Shown piece after piece: positions 23,641 to 32,716 of a stretch of 64,000 nucleotides of DNA (the first letter of the stretch is position 1; every line of letters begins with the position of its first letter). This stretch comes from an uncultured Bacteroidales bacterium (GTDB taxonomy: Bacteria > Bacteroidota > Bacteroidia > Bacteroidales > UBA932): the NCBI GenBank assembly GCA_900541925.1, contig UQMB01000014.1, positions 1 to 64,000 on the forward strand. Direction: 5' to 3'. The translations under genes were made by a program, and so were the position numbers. Below the pieces are notes generated by a model that had not been told where the DNA came from, did no database searches, and worked only from the letters and a program-made list of their open reading frames with translations.

Positions 23641-24573
23641 ATGAACAACAACATATTCGTGGTTTATGACCGCAATGTCGCCGACTTCGCGCACAAGATA
23701 GCAGAAGGGCGGCCGGCGCTGCCGATCATAGCGGACGAGGAGCATAAGACGATGGACAGCGTGCTCGACATCTGCCGCTGGCTGCTCGCGGAAGGGGCCG
23801 ACCGCAACGCCATCATCTATGCCGTCGGGGGCGGGGTCACCACAGACCTGGCGGGCTTCGCCGCGAGCATCTACAAGCGCGGAGTCAAGTATGTTAACTA
23901 CCCCACCACCCTGCTCTGCCAGGTAGACGCCGGGATAGGCGGCAAGACTGGCGTGAACCTCGACTCATACAAAAACATGGTAGGGCTCATCCGCTTCCCG
24001 GCGGACACGAGGATATACCCGGAAACCCTCCGGACACTGCCCTTGCGTGAACTCCGCTCAGGAGCGGCAGAACTCCTGAAGACATTCATCATCGAGGACA
24101 AGGGCAACTACGAGAAGGCCGTGGCCGCCCTCTCCGGAGAAGTGGACTTCAACGCCCTCGCCCCGCTGGTCAAGGCCGCAGCAGACATTAAGCGCAAGAT
24201 CGTGGCCAAAGACCCCTTCGAGGAAGGGCCGCGCCGCCTGCTCAATCTCGGCCACACATACGCCCACGCCATCGAATGGCATCAGCACACGCACGCGGCC
24301 GCCGACCCGATGACCCACGGGGAAGCCGTCGCCGCGGGTATGATACAGGCCGCCCGTCTCTCGGAAAAGCTCGGAATAGCGCAGGACGGGCTGAGCGAGA
24401 AGCTGAAATCAGACCTCCTCGCCTGCGGACTCCCTGTGGAGCTCCCCTGCCCCGAGGAGGAACTGGAGCAGGCGATGCGCAAAGACAAGAAAGCCGAGAA
24501 CGGCATAATCCACTTTGTCCTGATCAAGAAAATCGGCAAAGTCATAATCAAAGACATACATGATCTGCACTAG
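23641..24573 (+). CDS. aroB: 3-dehydroquinate synthase
   Basis: A 310-residue AroB: AVGGGVTTDLAGFAASIYKRG for NAD binding, PTTLLCQVDAGIGGKTGVN, and the metal ligands in GHTYAHAIEW and HGEAVAAGM. It converts DAHP to 3-dehydroquinate, the second step of the shikimate pathway. The start MNNNIFVVYDR is chosen over an upstream in-frame start at 23515 that lies inside the tRNA. Its end overlaps the fused aroD-aroA gene by 14 nt. It is somewhat short at the N-terminus compared with the usual ~350 residues. Confidence 0.95.
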   Translation: MNNNIFVVYDRNVADFAHKIAEGRPALPIIADEEHKTMDSVLDICRWLLAEGADRNAIIYAVGGGVTTDLAGFAASIYKRGVKYVNYPTTLLCQVDAGIGGKTGVNLDSYKNMVGLIRFPADTRIYPETLRTLPLRELRSGAAELLKTFIIEDKGNYEKAVAALSGEVDFNALAPLVKAAADIKRKIVAKDPFEEGPRRLLNLGHTYAHAIEWHQHTHAAADPMTHGEAVAAGMIQAARLSEKLGIAQDGLSEKLKSDLLACGLPVELPCPEEELEQAMRKDKKAENGIIHFVLIKKIGKVIIKDIHDLH

Positions 24574-26560
24574 CATACAGAACAAGACATACGGGCAAAT
24601 ACTCGAAATCCTCTCCGACCCGCTGGTCGAGATGGCGGAAATCAGGCTCGACCGCTGCGAACTCACAAAGGAACAGATTGAAGACCTGTTCGGCAACTCG
24701 GACACCCCGCTCATCGCGACCTGCCGCATAGAGGAAGTCGGAGAAGCGGCAGCCGAGAAACTCCTGAAGATGGCAATCGAGGCCGGGGCGCGCTTCGCCG
24801 ACCTTGAAATCGAAGCCCCGTCATCGATGAGCAAGGAGTTCCAGAAACTCTGCCGCCGCCACGGGACGGAAATCATCCGCTCCTATCACAACTTCACGGA
24901 AACGCCCGACGACGAGATGCTCCAGAAGGCGCTGGCCCGCTGTTTCCGATACGGGGCGGACATCGCCAAACTTGCCCTGCGGTGCAACTCCAGGCAGGAC
25001 GCGGCCCGCATAGAAGCGCTATACTCCATTGTCCTCGAAGACATTCCGTCCCTCGAAGGGCGGCTAATAGCCTTCGGCATGGGCGAAGAGGGCAAGGCCA
25101 GCAGAATCGAGTGCCTCAAACGCGGAGCGCCGTTCAGCTACGCCTCCCTGAGCGAAGACGAAGCTACGGCTCCCGGGCAATGGACCACGGCCCAGATGCG
25201 TCAGGCCGTGTACGGAGACTTCGCCGGCTACCATGCGCGCGACCTCAAAATGCCGGCATCGAAGAGCTTTGCCCAGAGGGCCATCCTGGCAGCAGCGCTC
25301 GCCTCAGGGACATCCCGCCTGAGCGGATACAGCCCATGCGGGGACACCGACGCGGCAATCGAAGCCGCAAGGCAGCTTGGCGCGACCGTCAGGAAGGACG
25401 GCGACATGCTGGAAATCAGGGGCACGGCGGCCACCTGCGGAAGCCTGGAGGCGGACAAGATAGACACGGGAGAATCAGGGCTGCTCACCAGGCTGCTCAT
25501 CCCGGTGATGGCAGCCGCCGGCAAGGGAAAGTTCGAGGTGGACGGACGCGGGACGCTTCTGCGCAGACCGCTCAACGGTGCGGCGAGCATAATGGCCGCA
25601 TACGGCGTGCTGCTCTCAAACATCGGCAACAAGGACGAGCGTGAACTCTATGTCCCCCTTGAAGTGAGGGGGAAACTTGTTCCGGGTGCAGCGGAAGTCC
25701 CGGGAAGCAGCGGCTCTCAGCTGGTCTCCGGCCTGCTGATGGCCCTGCCGCTATGCCCATCCGACTCAGAACTCTATGTCAATGAACCCAAGAGCATCCC
25801 GTACATGTACATCACCCTCGATGTCCTGCGCCATTTCGGTGTCAAGACCCGAAGCGAGATGGAGGGCGACGCCGAGATGCTTGAGGCCGAAGACTGGTCA
25901 TCCTGCTCCGGCATCAGGTTCAAGATAAAGGGTGGCCAACGCTACAACGCCTCGGACTTCGCCATAGAGGGGGACTGGAGCGCGGCAGCCAACTTTCTGG
26001 TGGCCGGCGCGCTGTACGGCTCCGCGGAAGTGTCGGGGCTCGACACCAGAAGCCTCCAGGCAGACCTTGCCATAGTCGACATCCTCGTTGACGCCGGAGC
26101 CGTGGTGTCACAGCTCGAAGATGACAGCATCTGCGTCCGCAAAGCCCCGCTCGAAGCCTTCGAGAAGGACCTCAACAACGCCCCGGACCTGTTCCCCATC
26201 GTGGCCGTACTGGCCTCGTTCTGCGCCGGAGAGAGCCGCATAAGCGGTGTCGGAAGACTGTCCTCAAAAGAGTCTGACAGGGCGGCTGCGATACTGGAGA
26301 TGTTGGGCAAACTGGGCGTAGAGGCCCGGGAGGAAGGTGACGATATGTTCATCTGCGGCGAATCCCTGTCATCACGGCTCCTGAGCGGGAGGCTTCTGAG
26401 AGGAGGAGAATACAGTTCTCACCACGACCACAGGATGGCGATGGCTCTGAAGGTGGCTTCTATAGCGGCGGAGAGCCCGGTCATCATAGACGATGAGGCC
26501 TGTACGGAAAAATCCTTCCCGGATTTCCTTGAAGAATTCCGGAAAGGATGTAATCGTTAA
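24560..26560 (+). CDS. fused 3-dehydroquinate dehydratase / EPSP synthase
   Basis: A 666-residue two-domain enzyme. Residues ~1-220 are a type I dehydroquinase (AroD): EIRLDRCEL, Schiff-base Lys137 in IAKLAL, and His110 in RSYHNF. Residues ~228-666 are EPSP synthase (AroA): MPASKSFAQRA with Lys235, DTGESGLLTRLLIP, LLRRPLNG, EGDWSAAANFLVAGAL and SHHDHRMAMALK. Together they cover steps three and six of the shikimate pathway, with aroB just upstream for step two. The frame is intact. AroD is more often free or fused to shikimate dehydrogenase, so this pairing is notable. A strong terminator follows. Confidence 0.93.
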   Translation: MICTSIQNKTYGQILEILSDPLVEMAEIRLDRCELTKEQIEDLFGNSDTPLIATCRIEEVGEAAAEKLLKMAIEAGARFADLEIEAPSSMSKEFQKLCRRHGTEIIRSYHNFTETPDDEMLQKALARCFRYGADIAKLALRCNSRQDAARIEALYSIVLEDIPSLEGRLIAFGMGEEGKASRIECLKRGAPFSYASLSEDEATAPGQWTTAQMRQAVYGDFAGYHARDLKMPASKSFAQRAILAAALASGTSRLSGYSPCGDTDAAIEAARQLGATVRKDGDMLEIRGTAATCGSLEADKIDTGESGLLTRLLIPVMAAAGKGKFEVDGRGTLLRRPLNGAASIMAAYGVLLSNIGNKDERELYVPLEVRGKLVPGAAEVPGSSGSQLVSGLLMALPLCPSDSELYVNEPKSIPYMYITLDVLRHFGVKTRSEMEGDAEMLEAEDWSSCSGIRFKIKGGQRYNASDFAIEGDWSAAANFLVAGALYGSAEVSGLDTRSLQADLAIVDILVDAGAVVSQLEDDSICVRKAPLEAFEKDLNNAPDLFPIVAVLASFCAGESRISGVGRLSSKESDRAAAILEMLGKLGVEAREEGDDMFICGESLSSRLLSGRLLRGGEYSSHHDHRMAMALKVASIAAESPVIIDDEACTEKSFPDFLEEFRKGCNR

Positions 26561-26561
26561 A

Positions 26562-26587
26562 AAAGGGAAGCCGGACGGCTTCCCTTT
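26562..26587. terminator. bidirectional terminator, aroDA / rplQ
   Basis: AAAGGGAAGCCG (26562-26573) and CGGCTTCCCTTT (26576-26587) form a perfect 12-bp stem. A-rich and T-rich flanks on both sides suit termination of both the plus-strand aroDA and the minus-strand ribosomal transcript ending at rplQ. Confidence 0.88.
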
Positions 26588-26593
26588 CTATTA

Positions 26594-27091
26594 TTATTCA
26601 GCCTGTGGCTGCTCTTCCTGCTTGGCCTCGGCCTGAGGAGCCGGCTCCTCAGCGGCAACATCCGCCTTCTTGGCGCGGCTGCGGCGAGTTGTCTTCTTGG
26701 CGGCGGTCTTCTCGGCAGAAGCGAGAGCGGCCTCGTTGAAGTCAACAAGCTCGATGATAGCCATCTCGGCAGCATCACCCTGACGGAAGCCTACGTGAAG
26801 CACGCGGGTGTATCCGCCCGGACGGTCAGCGACCTTCGGTGCGACATTGCGGAAAAGCTCGGTAACGGCCTCCTTGGACTTGAGGTAGCTGAACACGACA
26901 CGACGGTTGTGAGTCGTATCGTCCTTGGACTTGGTTATAAGCGGCTCGACATAGCTCTTGAGAGCTTTCGCCTTGGCGACAGTAGTCGTGATCCTCTTGT
27001 GGAGGATGAGAGAAGTCGCCATGTTGGAAAGGAGAGCCTTACGGTGACCGCTCTTGCGTCCAAGATGATTTATAGCTTTATTGTGTCTCAT
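26594..27091 (-). CDS. rplQ: 50S ribosomal protein L17 with acidic tail
   Basis: 165 residues. The first ~118 are canonical L17 (MRHNKAINHLGRKSGHRKALLSNMATSLI...RITTTVAKAK, then GGYTRVL). The remaining ~45 residues are a Lys/Ala then Glu/Gln/Ala-rich extension, similar in composition to the S16 tail. Last gene of the alpha operon; its start overlaps rpoA by 4 nt. Confidence 0.96.
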   Translation of the reverse strand: MRHNKAINHLGRKSGHRKALLSNMATSLILHKRITTTVAKAKALKSYVEPLITKSKDDTTHNRRVVFSYLKSKEAVTELFRNVAPKVADRPGGYTRVLHVGFRQGDAAEMAIIELVDFNEAALASAEKTAAKKTTRRSRAKKADVAAEEPAPQAEAKQEEQPQAE

Positions 27092-28101
27092 CTTTCGATA
27101 TTCTTTTTCTTTGGTTCGATATTATACTTTGTGACATCCATTCCGAAAGACAGCTTCATCTTCTCCACCAGGAGATCGATCTCGTTGAGGGACTTGCGCC
27201 CGAAATTACGGAACTTCATCAACTCCGGACGAGAGTAGGACACGAGGTCGGCGAAAGTGTCGATATCAGCCGCCTTGAGGCAGTTGAAAGCACGAACCGA
27301 CAGACCTACGTCGGAGAGTTTGGTGAGCAGCAGATGCCTCATGCGGAGTGACTCCTCGTCAAGCTCCTTGGTATCAGGCTCCACGGTGTTCTCCAGAGAC
27401 ATCTTCTTGTCGTCGGTGAACAGGCGGAAATGATAGATGAGGATGTTGGCCGCCTCATGAAGTGCGGAATTAGGGGAGATAGAACCGTCGGTGACGATCT
27501 CGAGATTGAGCTTCTCGTAGTCTGTCTTCTGCTCCACACGATAGTTCTCCACGCTCCAGTTGACCTTGCGGATCGGGGTGTAGATGGCATCGACCGGAAT
27601 GGTTCCGATCGGCGTGTTCTCGTCCCTGAGCTCCTCGGCCGGCACGAATCCCCTTCCCTTGGTGACGGTGATGGCGATTTCGAGCTTGACAGAAGGCTCA
27701 AGCGAGCAGATGTGCAGTTCCGGATTCAACACCATAAAGGAGGACAATCCCTTTGAGATATCTTCTGCCGTGAACTCCTGCTTGCCGCTGATCACGATGT
27801 TTGCTGTCTCAGAGTCAACAGACTCGACCATGCGGCGGAAACGCACCTGCTTGAGGTTGAGGATGATATCCTGCATGCCCTCGATGACGCCCGGGATGGT
27901 CGCGAACTCCTGGTCAACACCGGAGATCTTGATCTGACTTACAGCAAAACCTTCCAAAGAGGCGAGCAAGATGCGACGAAGAGCATTGCCGATCGTCTGA
28001 CCGTATCCCGGCTCAAGAGGACGGAATTCGAAACGGCCGACGGTGTCGGTGCTTTCGAGCATGATGACCTTGTCAGGTTTCTGAAATGCTAAGATTGCCA
28101 T
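27088..28101 (-). CDS. rpoA: RNA polymerase subunit alpha
   Basis: 337 residues with the N-terminal dimerisation domain (RFEFRPLEPGYGQTIGNALRRILLASL) and the C-terminal DNA/activator-binding domain (LLTKLSDVGLSVRAFNCLKAADI.TFADLVS, KFRNFGRKSLNEI). A short Lys-rich end follows. Placed between rpsD and rplQ as in most bacteria. Confidence 0.98.
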   Translation of the reverse strand: MAILAFQKPDKVIMLESTDTVGRFEFRPLEPGYGQTIGNALRRILLASLEGFAVSQIKISGVDQEFATIPGVIEGMQDIILNLKQVRFRRMVESVDSETANIVISGKQEFTAEDISKGLSSFMVLNPELHICSLEPSVKLEIAITVTKGRGFVPAEELRDENTPIGTIPVDAIYTPIRKVNWSVENYRVEQKTDYEKLNLEIVTDGSISPNSALHEAANILIYHFRLFTDDKKMSLENTVEPDTKELDEESLRMRHLLLTKLSDVGLSVRAFNCLKAADIDTFADLVSYSRPELMKFRNFGRKSLNEIDLLVEKMKLSFGMDVTKYNIEPKKKNIER

Positions 28102-28120
28102 ATTATTCTGGTGTTAAATG

Positions 28121-28723
28121 TTACTTGGAGTAGAGGTCGACGATAAGCTGCTCGTTGATGCTCTCCGGAATTTGCTCCCTGGTAGGAACGTTCATGAACT
28201 TTCCGCACAGTGTCTTGGTGTCAAAATCGAGCCAAGAATACCTGGTTACGGAAGCCACGCTGTTCTGGATGACTTCAAGACTCTTTGACCTCTCTCGCAC
28301 AGCAACAACATCACCAGGCTTCACCTGAGTTGAAGGGATGCTGGAAACGACACCGTTAAGAGTGATGTGATGATGGGACACGAGCTGACGGGCAGCTGCG
28401 CGTGATGGTGCGATGCCGAGACGATAAACCACGTTGTCGAGACGGGACTCCAAGAGGAAGAGGAGGTTCTCACCCTTCTGGCCGGCCATGCGGGAAGCCT
28501 TGTCGTAGGTGTTGTGGAACTGACGCTCCAGAACGCCGTACATGTACTTGACCTTCTGCTTCTCCTTGAGCTGCATGGAGTAGTCCTTCTGCTTCTTGCG
28601 CTTGGCGGCGAGACCATGCTGTCCCGGAGGGTAGTTTCTCTTCTCAAAATATTTGTCTGAGCCATAGATAGGCTCGCCGAATTTACGGGCGATCTTGGTG
28701 CTTGGACCTGTATATCTTGCCAT
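28121..28723 (-). CDS. rpsD: 30S ribosomal protein S4
   Basis: 200 residues: MARYTGPSTKIARKFGEPI start, YPPGQHG motif, and the S4 RNA-binding domain (ESRLDNVVYRLGIAPSRAAARQLVSHHHITLNG). A primary 16S-binding protein. Lies 19 nt upstream of rpoA. Confidence 0.98.
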   Translation of the reverse strand: MARYTGPSTKIARKFGEPIYGSDKYFEKRNYPPGQHGLAAKRKKQKDYSMQLKEKQKVKYMYGVLERQFHNTYDKASRMAGQKGENLLFLLESRLDNVVYRLGIAPSRAAARQLVSHHHITLNGVVSSIPSTQVKPGDVVAVRERSKSLEVIQNSVASVTRYSWLDFDTKTLCGKFMNVPTREQIPESINEQLIVDLYSK

Positions 28724-28742
28724 AATAGTCTTACTTTAAAAA

Positions 28743-29129
28743 TTAAACTTTACGACGGCCTTTCGGTCTGCATCCATTGTGCGGCATCGGGGTGACATCG
28801 ATGATCTCTGAAACGACGATACCCGCATTGTTGATGGTACGGATTGCGGACTCACGACCGGCTCCCGGACCTTTGACATAGCACTTGACCCTGCGCAGGC
28901 CAGCATCAAAAGCTGTCTTGGCAGCATCCTCGGCTGCCATCTGGGCTGCGTACGGAGTGTTCTTCTTGGAGCCTCTGAAGCCGCACTTACCGGCTGAGCC
29001 CCAGCTGATCACCTGCCCCTGAGCGTTGGTGAGGGAGACGATCACGTTGTTGAAGGTTGATGAAATATGGGCCTCGCCATAAGCTTCAACCTTGACAACT
29101 CTCTTGGATGTTGTAGTTTTCTTTGCCAT
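28743..29129 (-). CDS. rpsK: 30S ribosomal protein S11
   Basis: 128 residues with the S11 core AHISSTFNNVIVSLTNAQGQ, GFRGSKKNTPYAAQMAAEDA and the C-terminal TPMPHNGCRPKGRRKV. Part of the 30S platform. Confidence 0.98.
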   Translation of the reverse strand: MAKKTTTSKRVVKVEAYGEAHISSTFNNVIVSLTNAQGQVISWGSAGKCGFRGSKKNTPYAAQMAAEDAAKTAFDAGLRRVKCYVKGPGAGRESAIRTINNAGIVVSEIIDVTPMPHNGCRPKGRRKV

Positions 29130-29142
29130 AATTCATCAATTA

Positions 29143-29520
29143 TTACTTCGTAGCCTTCTTCTTGTTGGCAACGGTCTTCTTGCGACCCTTGCGTGTACGG
29201 GCGTTGTTCTTGGTGCTCTGGCCGCGAACCGGAAGTCCGAGACGATGACGGATTCCACGGTAGCAACCGATATCCATGAGACGCTTGATGTCCAGCTGGA
29301 CGGAAGAACGGAGCTCGCCTTCAATCTTGTATTCTGCATTGATCTCAGCACGGATCTTGGCGATCTGCTCGTCGTTCCAGTCTCCGACTTTGATTGCAGG
29401 ATCGATGCCGCACTTCTCGAGAATCCTCTTGGCTGAAGGGCGGCCGATTCCGAAGATATAGGTCAGACCTATCTCTCCGTGTTTGTTGTTTGGTAAATCA
29501 ACACCGGCTATTCTTGCCAT
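29143..29520 (-). CDS. rpsM: 30S ribosomal protein S13
   Basis: 125 residues: MARIAGVDLPNNKHGEIGLTYIFGIG at the start, RGIRHRLGLPVRGQSTKNNARTRKG near the end. Head protein contacting the P-site tRNA. Confidence 0.98.
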   Translation of the reverse strand: MARIAGVDLPNNKHGEIGLTYIFGIGRPSAKRILEKCGIDPAIKVGDWNDEQIAKIRAEINAEYKIEGELRSSVQLDIKRLMDIGCYRGIRHRLGLPVRGQSTKNNARTRKGRKKTVANKKKATK

Positions 29521-29552
29521 AATTATACTTTACTTAATTTGATTACTGAATA

Positions 29553-29669
29553 TTATCCCTGGCGCATCTTGAACTTAGGGTTCTTCTTGCAAATCACGTA
29601 AAGACGGCCTTTGCGTCTCACGATCTTGCAGTCGTCGCTGCGCTTCTTGATGGATGTCTTGACTTTCAT
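29553..29669 (-). CDS. rpmJ: 50S ribosomal protein L36
   Basis: A 38-codon gene: MKVKTSIKKRSDDCKIVRRK, then GRLYVICKKNPKFKMRQG. The zinc ribbon is incomplete: one Cys of the first pair is Ser and the usual His is Phe, so this is a zinc-poor form. Sits between infA and rpsM as expected. Confidence 0.95.
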   Translation of the reverse strand: MKVKTSIKKRSDDCKIVRRKGRLYVICKKNPKFKMRQG

Positions 29670-29681
29670 ATCTGTGATGTT

Positions 29682-29900
29682 TTATTTATATCTGAAAGAT
29701 ATTCTGCCTTTGGTCAAATCATAAGGCGATATTTCTACTCTAACCTTGTCGCCAAGAAGAATATGGATGAAGTTCATTCGCATCTTGCCCGAAATGTTGC
29801 AGAGCAGGACGTGACCATTCTCAAGCTCGACCTTGAACATCGCGTTCGGAAGGGTCTCGATGACCTTCCCATCTTGTTCTATTGCTACCTGTTTTGACAT
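29682..29900 (-). CDS. infA: translation initiation factor IF-1
   Basis: 72 residues forming the S1-like OB fold: VIETLPNAMFKVELENGHVLLCNISGKMRMNFIHILLGDKV, closing with YDLTKGRISFRYK. Between map and rpmJ. Confidence 0.98.
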   Translation of the reverse strand: MSKQVAIEQDGKVIETLPNAMFKVELENGHVLLCNISGKMRMNFIHILLGDKVRVEISPYDLTKGRISFRYK

Positions 29901-29915
29901 AAAAATATTTGGCTC

Positions 29916-30695
29916 TTAAAATTTAATCCCGCCATCTTTCTCAATAAAATCGAAGGTTGAAAGCTGCTCGGCACGGCCTTTACGGACAACAACCGTAAGC
30001 TCGTAATGCGCCGCATTCTTGTGGTCGGAGGTCTTGACTGACCAGCCGTTGCGGGCGAGGTAAACGCCTCTTCCGCCGGCATTGATCATCGGCTCGATGC
30101 AGATGACCATGCCATCGACAAGGTGGGTGCCGTGTCCGCGTCTGCCATAGTTTGGCACACCCGGCTCTTCGTGCATCTCCTTCCCGATGCCGTGTCCTTC
30201 AAGTTCACGCACCACAGAGAATCCGAACGATTCAGCATACGATTGTACCGCGTATCCGATATCTCCGATCCGCGCACCGGCTACAGCCGCTTCTATGCCC
30301 TTGTAGAGCGAGGCCTTCGTCACGTCAAGGAGCTTGCGGGTCTCAGCGTCCACCTCCCCTACCGGGAAGGTGTAAGCTGAATCGCCGTTATAGCCCTTAT
30401 AGAGCGTGCCGATGTCCGCCGACACGATGTCTCCCTCCTTGAGGACATAGTCGGACGGGAAACCGTGGACTACGACATCGTTGACTGAGGCACAGATGGC
30501 TGCAGGGAAGCCCTCGAATCCAAGGAAGCTCGGAATTGCGCCGTTGTCGCGAATGAAAGTCTCGGCCACCCTATTCAACTCTGCAGTTGTCACACCTGGG
30601 GCTACCGCCTTACCGACTTCCGCCAACGTCTTGGAAACGAGTATGGCATTCTCACGCAAAAGCTCAATTTCTTCTTCTGTCTTAGGCTTGATCAC
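29916..30695 (-). CDS. map: type I methionine aminopeptidase
   Basis: 259 residues. Metal ligands are visible: Asp in VSADIGTLYKGY and NGDSAY, His in LEGHGIGKEMHEEP, Glu in ICIEPM and Glu in HYELTVVV. It removes the initiator Met from new proteins at the ribosome. Located between secY and infA, a standard place in Bacteroidota. Confidence 0.97.
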   Translation of the reverse strand: MIKPKTEEEIELLRENAILVSKTLAEVGKAVAPGVTTAELNRVAETFIRDNGAIPSFLGFEGFPAAICASVNDVVVHGFPSDYVLKEGDIVSADIGTLYKGYNGDSAYTFPVGEVDAETRKLLDVTKASLYKGIEAAVAGARIGDIGYAVQSYAESFGFSVVRELEGHGIGKEMHEEPGVPNYGRRGHGTHLVDGMVICIEPMINAGGRGVYLARNGWSVKTSDHKNAAHYELTVVVRKGRAEQLSTFDFIEKDGGIKF

Positions 30696-30720
30696 AACCT
30701 TTCACTTTTTATTCAAAGAA

Positions 30721-32055
30721 CTACATACCTGAGCGCCCGCTCAGACGGCCGGTCTTCATCAGACCGTCGTAGTGGCGCATCAGCAAATAACTTTCCACCT
30801 GCTGAAGAGTATCGAGGACAACGCCCACAAGAATCAGCAGCGAAGTACCGCCGTAGAAGCTTGCGAAAGAGTTGTTGATACCGAAGATCATCGCAATGGC
30901 TGGAAGAATGGATATGATACCGAGGAAGAATGAACCCGGAAGAGTGACCCTTGACATGATTGAGTCGAGGTACTCCACCGTCTTCTTGCCAGGCTTCACA
31001 CCCGGGATGAATCCTCCGTCCCTCTTCATGCTCTCCGCCATCATGGTAGGGTTTACCGTGACAGCCGTGTAGAAGAACGTGAAGACAACGATGAGGATGA
31101 AGAATATGAAGTTGTACCAGAACCCGGTGTAGTCACCGAGAGTGGCAGCAAGTCCACGGGTAGCATCCCAGCGGGAGAAGATGAGAGGGAACAGCATCAG
31201 GGCCTGTGCGAAGATGATAGGCATGACACCGGCAGCATTGATCTTGAGCGGGATGTACTGACGTACTCCGCCGTACTGACGGTTGCCGACCACCCTCTTG
31301 GCATACTGCACCGGCACACGGCGGACAGCCTGTACAAGCGCAATGGCGGCGATGATGACGAAGAACCAGATGAGCAGTTCCACGATGAGCAGAAGCAGAC
31401 CGCCGTTGTTGACGGAGAGCTTGTCGCTGAATTCGGCGAGAATGGCGTAAGGCAGACGGGCCACGATACCGATCATGATGATCAGGGAAATACCGTTGCC
31501 GATGCCTCTGTCGGTGATACGCTCACCGAGCCACATCACGAACATTGATCCGGCCATAAGGATGATGGTCGAAACGATGTTGAACATGAAATTGCTCCAC
31601 CCGAGCTGGTTGACGGCCACGAACGCCGCAGCCGGAATCTGGCTGTGCACGGCGGCCATGTATGCCGGGCCCTGGATGCAGATGATCACGATGGTCAGCC
31701 ACCTTGTCATCTGATTCATCTTCTTGCGGCCGCTTTCGCCCTCCATCTGGAGCTTCCTGAAGTAAGGGACAAAAACGCCGAGCAACTGGATCACGATGGA
31801 CGCCGAAATGTACGGCATCACACCGAGCGCGAAGATAGAGGCGTTGCCGAAGGCTCCGCCGGAGAACATATTCAACAGACCGACAAGTCCGTCCTGGGTC
31901 TTGCTCTGAAGACCCGCAAGCAGAGACGCGTCAATGCCCGGAAGCACCACAAAACATCCCAACCTGTAGACCAGAATCAGGATGAATGTGTAGACGAGTC
32001 TCTTGCGGAGCTCCTCGATCTTGAATATATTCTTTATGGTCTCGACGAACTTCAT
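30721..32055 (-). CDS. secY: preprotein translocase subunit SecY
   Basis: 444 residues with ten hydrophobic helices and landmarks RLGCFVVLPGID (helix 1), GGAFGNASIFALGVMPYISASI (plug region), QMTRWLTIVI, ERITDRGIGNGISLIIMIGI, and PGVKPGKKT before the last helices. The central pore of the Sec export channel. Follows rplO by 4 nt. Confidence 0.98.
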   Translation of the reverse strand: MKFVETIKNIFKIEELRKRLVYTFILILVYRLGCFVVLPGIDASLLAGLQSKTQDGLVGLLNMFSGGAFGNASIFALGVMPYISASIVIQLLGVFVPYFRKLQMEGESGRKKMNQMTRWLTIVIICIQGPAYMAAVHSQIPAAAFVAVNQLGWSNFMFNIVSTIILMAGSMFVMWLGERITDRGIGNGISLIIMIGIVARLPYAILAEFSDKLSVNNGGLLLLIVELLIWFFVIIAAIALVQAVRRVPVQYAKRVVGNRQYGGVRQYIPLKINAAGVMPIIFAQALMLFPLIFSRWDATRGLAATLGDYTGFWYNFIFFILIVVFTFFYTAVTVNPTMMAESMKRDGGFIPGVKPGKKTVEYLDSIMSRVTLPGSFFLGIISILPAIAMIFGINNSFASFYGGTSLLILVGVVLDTLQQVESYLLMRHYDGLMKTGRLSGRSGM

Positions 32056-32059
32056 AAAC

Positions 32060-32506
32060 CTATTCGTTTACGACAGCCTTTCCGCCGGCTGCTTCGATTT
32101 TCGCGACAGCAGATTTTGAGAAGGCGTCAGCCTTGACCGTGATTGCGGTCTTGAGCTCGCCGTTGCCGAGAACCTTGACGAGATCAGCCCTTCCGGCATA
32201 TCCGGCAGCCTTGATCTCCTCTACACCGAACTCCTTAAGTCCGGACTGAGCTATAGCTTCAAGAGCGCTGAGGCTTACAGCCTGATACTCAACCCTTGTA
32301 GGGTTCTTGAAGCCGAACTTCGGCAGACGCCTCTGGATAGGCATCTGACCGCCTTCAAATCCGATCTTGTGTTCGTAGCCGGCACGTGCCTGAGCACCCT
32401 TGGTACCACGGGTGGAAGTACCACCCTTGCCAGAACCCTGACCGCGTCCTAATCTTTTGCTTGTGTGGGTCGCCCCAGCAGCAGGTTTCAAATTGTTAAG
32501 TTTCAT
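32060..32506 (-). CDS. rplO: 50S ribosomal protein L15
   Basis: 148 residues: MKLNNLKPAAGATHTSKRLGRGQGSGKGGTSTRGTKGAQAR start (glycine-rich RNA-binding arm) and GFEGGQMPIQRRLPKFGF. Confidence 0.97.
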   Translation of the reverse strand: MKLNNLKPAAGATHTSKRLGRGQGSGKGGTSTRGTKGAQARAGYEHKIGFEGGQMPIQRRLPKFGFKNPTRVEYQAVSLSALEAIAQSGLKEFGVEEIKAAGYAGRADLVKVLGNGELKTAITVKADAFSKSAVAKIEAAGGKAVVNE

Positions 32507-32520
32507 CTTCAGGGTCCTCC

Positions 32521-32703
32521 TTAGTCAATCACTTCAACTTTGCAGAGGTGAGCGATCTTGGCCACCTGACCGGCGGTCACAGGGGTCTTCTCAACCTCTA
32601 CAGTCTGATGCATACGGCGGATACCGAGGCAGCGAAGGTTATCCTTCTGGCGCTGGGTCTCTCCGTTGCTGCTTATAATCTGGGTAATCTTGAATCTTGC
32701 CAT
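32521..32703 (-). CDS. rpmD: 50S ribosomal protein L30
   Basis: 60 residues, MARFKITQIISSNGETQRQKD then LGIRRMHQTVEVEKTPVTAGQVAKIAHLCKV, the complete L30 ferredoxin-like fold. Confidence 0.97.
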   Translation of the reverse strand: MARFKITQIISSNGETQRQKDNLRCLGIRRMHQTVEVEKTPVTAGQVAKIAHLCKVEVID

Positions 32704-32716
32704 AATCGTGTCTCCT

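Noticed and set aside
24276..25644. Additional plus-strand frames within aroB and aroDA
   Set aside because: Arg/Gly-rich shadows in other frames of well-supported genes.
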